NCBI GenBank assembly: GCA_025350815.1
Contig: JANXXE010000113.1
Location: forward strand, 45,564 to 109,563
Direction of reading: 5' to 3'
DNA length: 64,000 nucleotides
DNA from: Myxococcales bacterium
GTDB taxonomy: Bacteria; Myxococcota_A; Polyangia; Fen-1088
Under the pieces are notes generated by a model. It made no database searches, was not told the DNA's origin, and saw nothing but the letters and a program-made list of their open reading frames with translations. Every line of letters begins with the position of its first letter. Position 1 is the stretch's first letter. Position numbers and translations under genes: made by a program. Shown here piece after piece: positions 60,621 through 64,000 of the stretch.

Positions 60621-61007
60621 ATGAAGCTTCTGCTCGACACCTGCGCATTCATCTGGCTGGGCAGCGATCCCGAGAAACTGGGCGCCCGCGCCCGCGAGGC
60701 GCTGGACGAGGCCTCGGCTGAAATTCTGCTGAGCGATGTCACGATCTGGGAGATCTCGCTCAAGTGGCAAGCCGGCAAGCTTGAGCTACCAGCGCCCCCA
60801 CGCACCTGGATCGAAGATCAGCGCAGCGCCTGGGATCTGGCCCGGGCGCCCCTCGTTCTTGAACATTTCTACCGCTCGACCGAGCTTCCCCTTCACCACC
60901 GGGATCCATTTGATCGCCTACTGGTGTCACAAGGTATCGTGGATGGGCTGACTATCGTCACGCCCGACGCCGCTGTCCGCGCTTATCCGGTCCCCGTGAT
61001 CTGGTGA
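60621..61007 (+). CDS. VapC-like PIN-domain toxin
   Basis: A 128-residue PIN-domain ribonuclease. Conserved acidic residues: Asp in MKLLLDTCAFIWL, Glu in VTIWEISLKWQ, and Asp in HHRDPFDRLLVSQ, with a last one in IVTPDAAVRAY. The four acids build the metal site used for RNA cleavage. It forms a type II pair with the Phd-like antitoxin. Confidence 0.93.
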   Translation: MKLLLDTCAFIWLGSDPEKLGARAREALDEASAEILLSDVTIWEISLKWQAGKLELPAPPRTWIEDQRSAWDLARAPLVLEHFYRSTELPLHHRDPFDRLLVSQGIVDGLTIVTPDAAVRAYPVPVIW

Positions 61008-61025
61008 ATCCCGCACGCCCGCGAA

Positions 61026-61802
61026 TCATTGACCTTTGTAGTTGAGCACGACGACCTCGGCCGAGGGGCGCGTCTTGAGCGCGGTCAGCGCGATGGTGTT
61101 GCCGGTCTCGCGGCGAACATTGGGGCGCCCGGCCAGAAAAGCTTCCGCGGTGGCCAGTTCCTTCACGGTCGACACGTCGGTCTTGTAGTGCATGGGAATG
61201 ACAATCAGCCGCGGCCGCAGCTGATCGACGACGCGGGTCGCCTCACGCGCATCGACGGTGAAAAAGCCGCCCACGGGCACCATCACGACGTCCACCGAGC
61301 CAATGTCCGACAATTGCTGATCGGTCAGCAGATGGCCCAGATCGCCCAGGTGGGCGATGCGCACGCCTCCGACTTCGAAGACGAATACGGTGTTGAGCCC
61401 GCGCTGCGCGCCCTTGGCGTCGTCGTGGTACACGCCGACCGAGCGCACGGTGACGTCTTTCACCTTCTCGTTGACGCGCATCCAGCCCTTTTTGTCGGCA
61501 GTCAGGCCGCGCAGGATTCGCGGCTTGTTGGTGACAAGGGCGACGTTGTTGTGGTCGCCGTGTTCGTGGCTGATGGTCATGGCATCGGCGGTCAGCCCCT
61601 GGGGCAGGGTGTAGCCGAGCGCGGCCGGAATGGGATCCATGACGATGCGCGTGCCGGCGGCGCTTTCCAGCAGGAAGCACGACTGCCCGTACCAGGTCAG
61701 CCGCGCGACAGGAGCCGGGATGCCACTGGCAAATCCGGCCAGCGCCGCAGGCACCGCCAACACCGCCCCACAAACAGACAGAATTTTTCGCCGCGTCAGC
61801 AT
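61026..61802 (-). CDS. UlaG-like MBL-fold hydrolase with Tat-like signal
   Basis: A 258-residue exported protein. The N-terminus MLTRRKILSVCGAVLAVPAALAG has a twin-arginine look. The fold markers are LTWYGQSCFLLESAAGTRIVMDP, TISHEHGDHNN, IAHLGDLGHLLT and VIPMHYKTD, fitting the UlaG/beta-lactamase-like L-ascorbate lactonase family. Substrate is unknown. Confidence 0.85.
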   Translation of the reverse strand: MLTRRKILSVCGAVLAVPAALAGFASGIPAPVARLTWYGQSCFLLESAAGTRIVMDPIPAALGYTLPQGLTADAMTISHEHGDHNNVALVTNKPRILRGLTADKKGWMRVNEKVKDVTVRSVGVYHDDAKGAQRGLNTVFVFEVGGVRIAHLGDLGHLLTDQQLSDIGSVDVVMVPVGGFFTVDAREATRVVDQLRPRLIVIPMHYKTDVSTVKELATAEAFLAGRPNVRRETGNTIALTALKTRPSAEVVVLNYKGQ

Positions 61803-61866
61803 GGCGGCAACCTAGCAGCCCGCACGGGATCACGCGAGGAACGCCCGCATTCACAGGGCCGCCCGC

Positions 61867-62931
61867 TCACAAGGGCGGCAAGGCGCCGATGCGCGGTCTT
61901 GGTGGGCGGCACGTTCCGGGGGGCGCGGTATACAGCTTCTTCAGCCACCAGTAAGGCGCAAGCTTCAACTGGCGAACGGCGTAACTCAGCGGCACGTCAC
62001 CGACGGGGTTGACCGTGGACGGGCTGTCCCCGCGCGGGAAAATCGATCCATCCGTGGGCTGCCGGACGCGCGGCCCCGTCGGCCGGAACGAGGACGCCCG
62101 GCGCAACATCTGGTCGACGTCCAGGCAGAATCGAAACTTGAGCCAAGCTTTCGCCTGCGGCGGCGGGTAGTAGACCGGGTCTATGGAATCCTCCAGACGA
62201 AAGCTCAAGACCTTCTCGCCGTCGACGATCTGTATCGTTTCCGGTTTCACGTCGATGCTCATGGCTATCACGCTGTCGCCGCGCGGACCGACTTCATAAC
62301 GTTCTGGTTTGAGGCCGGGTGCGAACGATTGCAGTTTGTAGTGGCCGGGCGGCGTGGCAAGCATGAAATGTCCGGTCGCGTCCGACAGCGTCGTCGCGAC
62401 CAGCGTACTGGTCGTATCCGAATAGACCGAAACCCGAACGCCCGCCAGGGCCGCGCCCGTCTCGTCCCGCACCGATCCCCGCAACATCCCCAGCGGAAGT
62501 TTCATCTGCGGCCGGGGCGGTTCGGGCGACACGCTGACCTCGCCCACCGGGGGCACCGCCGGCCCCGGCGTCGCGGAGGTGTCAATAGAATGCAGCCCCA
62601 TGGGCAGCACGCGCATGGTCAGGCGAAACTGATTGGCCGCCGTGCCCTCGAAACGCAACAACTCGAACCGCGGGGCCGCGGCGCCCAGCAGAACCTGATG
62701 CCCGGCGGGAATCAGCAGGGTCACCTCGCCCTTGTGGTTCGTGCGGTCGGACGCCAGGATCGCGTGGCTTCTACTTTCGACCGCGAACACCGTGACGTTT
62801 TCAAGCGGCGTTCCGGCTTCATGAACGACCACCCCATTCATCTCGATGTCGGGGCGATTCTCCGCCCCGCTCGCCCGCCCCACCGCGACCTGCAATGCGA
62901 CGATGACCGCCATTCGCGCGAATGATCGCAT
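61867..62931 (-). CDS. Secreted protein with carboxypeptidase-regulatory-like domains
   Basis: A 354-residue protein. ATG 62931 gives a signal peptide (MRSFARMAVIVALQVAVGRASG). The beta-rich body holds two carboxypeptidase-regulatory-like (CarboxypepD_reg) units: VHEAGTPLENVTVFAVES with GEVTLLIPAGH, and LRGSVRDETGAALAGVRVSV with GHFMLATPPGHYKLQ. The C-terminus has a WLKFRFCLDVDQM segment and Pro-rich tail. Family role is usually adhesion or structural. Confidence 0.75.
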   Translation of the reverse strand: MRSFARMAVIVALQVAVGRASGAENRPDIEMNGVVVHEAGTPLENVTVFAVESRSHAILASDRTNHKGEVTLLIPAGHQVLLGAAAPRFELLRFEGTAANQFRLTMRVLPMGLHSIDTSATPGPAVPPVGEVSVSPEPPRPQMKLPLGMLRGSVRDETGAALAGVRVSVYSDTTSTLVATTLSDATGHFMLATPPGHYKLQSFAPGLKPERYEVGPRGDSVIAMSIDVKPETIQIVDGEKVLSFRLEDSIDPVYYPPPQAKAWLKFRFCLDVDQMLRRASSFRPTGPRVRQPTDGSIFPRGDSPSTVNPVGDVPLSYAVRQLKLAPYWWLKKLYTAPPGTCRPPRPRIGALPPL

Positions 62932-62971
62932 GATCGCGATTATGGGGTTTTCGGCGAGCAACGTCAGCGAT

Positions 62972-63877
62972 TCATTTCGCAGCGGGGCCGGCGGTCAACA
63001 TCGTTCCTGCCACGCCCAGCATGGTCAGGACGCTGCCGGCCAGGGCGCCGGGCGTCAGATGCTCGCCGAAAAATAGAACGCCGCCCAGCATGGCGATGAC
63101 CACCGTCAGCTGGTGAATGATTCCGGACGTGGCCGCGGTGACCTGGGCCAATGCGCGGGTCATCAGCAACTGCGCGCTGATGCTAAGCAGCGCCAGCACG
63201 CCGAGAAAAGCCCAATCAACGGACGACGGCGACACCCAGCGACCAAAGGGCGGCAGAACGCCGGGCAATGTGGCCAGCGCCCCCAGCGTCGTGAAAGACG
63301 CGAACACCGTCCACGAGTTTTCCGCCAGGATCCCGTCGGTGGGCACGCGCCGCACCGCCCGGATGGACGTCACCGCCATGCCGGAGGTAATGGCCGAGAA
63401 GATACCGACGCCTTCCCAGAAACCCGCCCGCAGCGAATGCAGTTGTCCGCCCAGCACCAGGGCCACGCCGACCAGAGTCAGCGCCAGGGTTGCCACTGAA
63501 CGTCGACGGGGACGCTCGCCGAGAAACCACCAGCCGAACAACAGCGACCAACCCGGCGACGTGTAATTGAGCAGGGTCGCGATGCCCACGCCCGCGTGCT
63601 CGATGCATGAGAAGTACGCAAACACGGCCATGCCGCCGAAGGCCCCGCGCGCCAGCAGCCAGCCCCAGCGCCGCGGGCGCAACGTCACGCGCCCCGCAGC
63701 CACCATCGTCGCCACGGCCAGCATGCCCGCAACAAAACGCACCAGCGCCATCTGCGGGCCGGGGATGTGCGCACTGGTCACGCGCGCGACCAGGGCCATG
63801 ATCCCGAACAGCACCGACGAGCACAGCAGCGACGCAAGGGCGCGTCTGTCCTGCGCCGGGGAGCCGGGTGAAACCAA
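62972..63877 (-). CDS. EamA/DMT-family transporter
   Basis: A 301-residue protein with ten predicted hydrophobic segments, two EamA repeats (FGIMALVARVTSAHIPGPQMALVRFVAG and SAQLLMTRALAQVTAATSG), and the usual drug/metabolite-transporter loops (GVGIATLLNYTSPGWSLLFGW). It begins at TTG 63877 without a strong ribosome site. The substrate cannot be predicted. Confidence 0.85.
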   Translation of the reverse strand: MVSPGSPAQDRRALASLLCSSVLFGIMALVARVTSAHIPGPQMALVRFVAGMLAVATMVAAGRVTLRPRRWGWLLARGAFGGMAVFAYFSCIEHAGVGIATLLNYTSPGWSLLFGWWFLGERPRRRSVATLALTLVGVALVLGGQLHSLRAGFWEGVGIFSAITSGMAVTSIRAVRRVPTDGILAENSWTVFASFTTLGALATLPGVLPPFGRWVSPSSVDWAFLGVLALLSISAQLLMTRALAQVTAATSGIIHQLTVVIAMLGGVLFFGEHLTPGALAGSVLTMLGVAGTMLTAGPAAK

Positions 63878-64000
63878 GAGTCCGCCATCTACCGCGCGCC
63901 CGACGGCGCGGCAAGGTACCGAGGGGCCCAGGCCGATCGACCAAGCCGGATCGCGACGGCCCCTGGATCTGCACTATGCTTTGCCCCGCCACCGGAAGAC
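63878..64000. other. Right-edge sequence without a gene
   Basis: These 123 bases upstream of the transporter contain no supported coding region. They may hold its promoter or the upstream region of a gene beyond the edge. Confidence 0.4.

Overview
The window is 64 kb of GC-rich bacterial chromosome. The gene content points to a Myxococcota (myxobacterial-type) genome. It carries a gliding-motility (Glt) gene cluster, an AgmX/PglI-type C-terminal domain, several long TPR proteins, many lipoproteins, a multiheme cytochrome fused to a nucleotidase-like domain, and choice-of-anchor/ASH repeat proteins. I saw no rRNA, tRNA, CRISPR array, insertion sequence or prophage.

Layout, left to right. (1) Positions 1-15042, all minus strand, form a gliding-motility locus. 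In transcription order it holds a GltC-like TPR protein, GltD (AgmU), GltE (AglT), GltF, GltG (FHA domain, membrane helices, AgmX/PglI domain), an extra TPR lipoprotein, and the first 1473 codons of a giant GltI/PglI-like TPR protein cut by the left edge. A 447-bp divergent regulatory region leads on the other side to a Cys-rich lipoprotein that may be CglC/GltK. (2) Positions 16004-18739 hold a YraN-like gene and a ribosome/tRNA operon (rpsP-khpA-rimM-trmD-rplS). (3) Positions 18884-32833 are mostly metabolic and housekeeping: tetraheme cytochrome/nucleotidase fusion, threonine ammonia-lyase, nadA, rimO, coaX with a downstream three-gene set (helical-repeat protein, membrane thioredoxin, kinase-fold protein), a lipoprotein, a DUF2254 protein and a REC-GAF-HD-GYP regulator. 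(4) Positions 32965-38390 hold one giant ASH-repeat surface lipoprotein interrupted by a frameshift near 34865. (5) Positions 38594-43089 hold gyrA with a repeat-encoded Pro-rich N-terminus, hemL, and a small basic protein. (6) Positions 43099-53492 hold an MBL hydrolase and a secreted beta-propeller protein joined by an unusual triplicated stop/start sequence, a cupin, ilvY/ilvC, a second LysR regulator with a nucleotidyltransferase pair, a methyltransferase, and a lipoprotein with a glycoside-hydrolase look. (7) Positions 53616-64000 hold a DUF4143 ATPase in an AT-rich patch, an S55 peptidase, argC-argB, a DUF502/thioredoxin/PEGA set, a Phd-VapC toxin-antitoxin pair, a UlaG-like hydrolase, a secreted regulatory-domain protein and an EamA transporter.

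The main functional unit is the Glt locus. GltG and GltI/J-type proteins link the inner membrane to periplasmic TPR proteins (GltD, GltE, GltC) and outer-membrane lipoproteins. The AglRQS motor and the outer-membrane barrels GltA, GltB and GltH are not in this window. The most unusual sequence-level observations are the chained MNDLR mini-ORFs between the beta-propeller and MBL genes, the frameshifted ASH giant, the start codon shared between coaX and a divergent lipoprotein gene, and the (APP)3(GPP)3 nonamer repeat at the start of gyrA.
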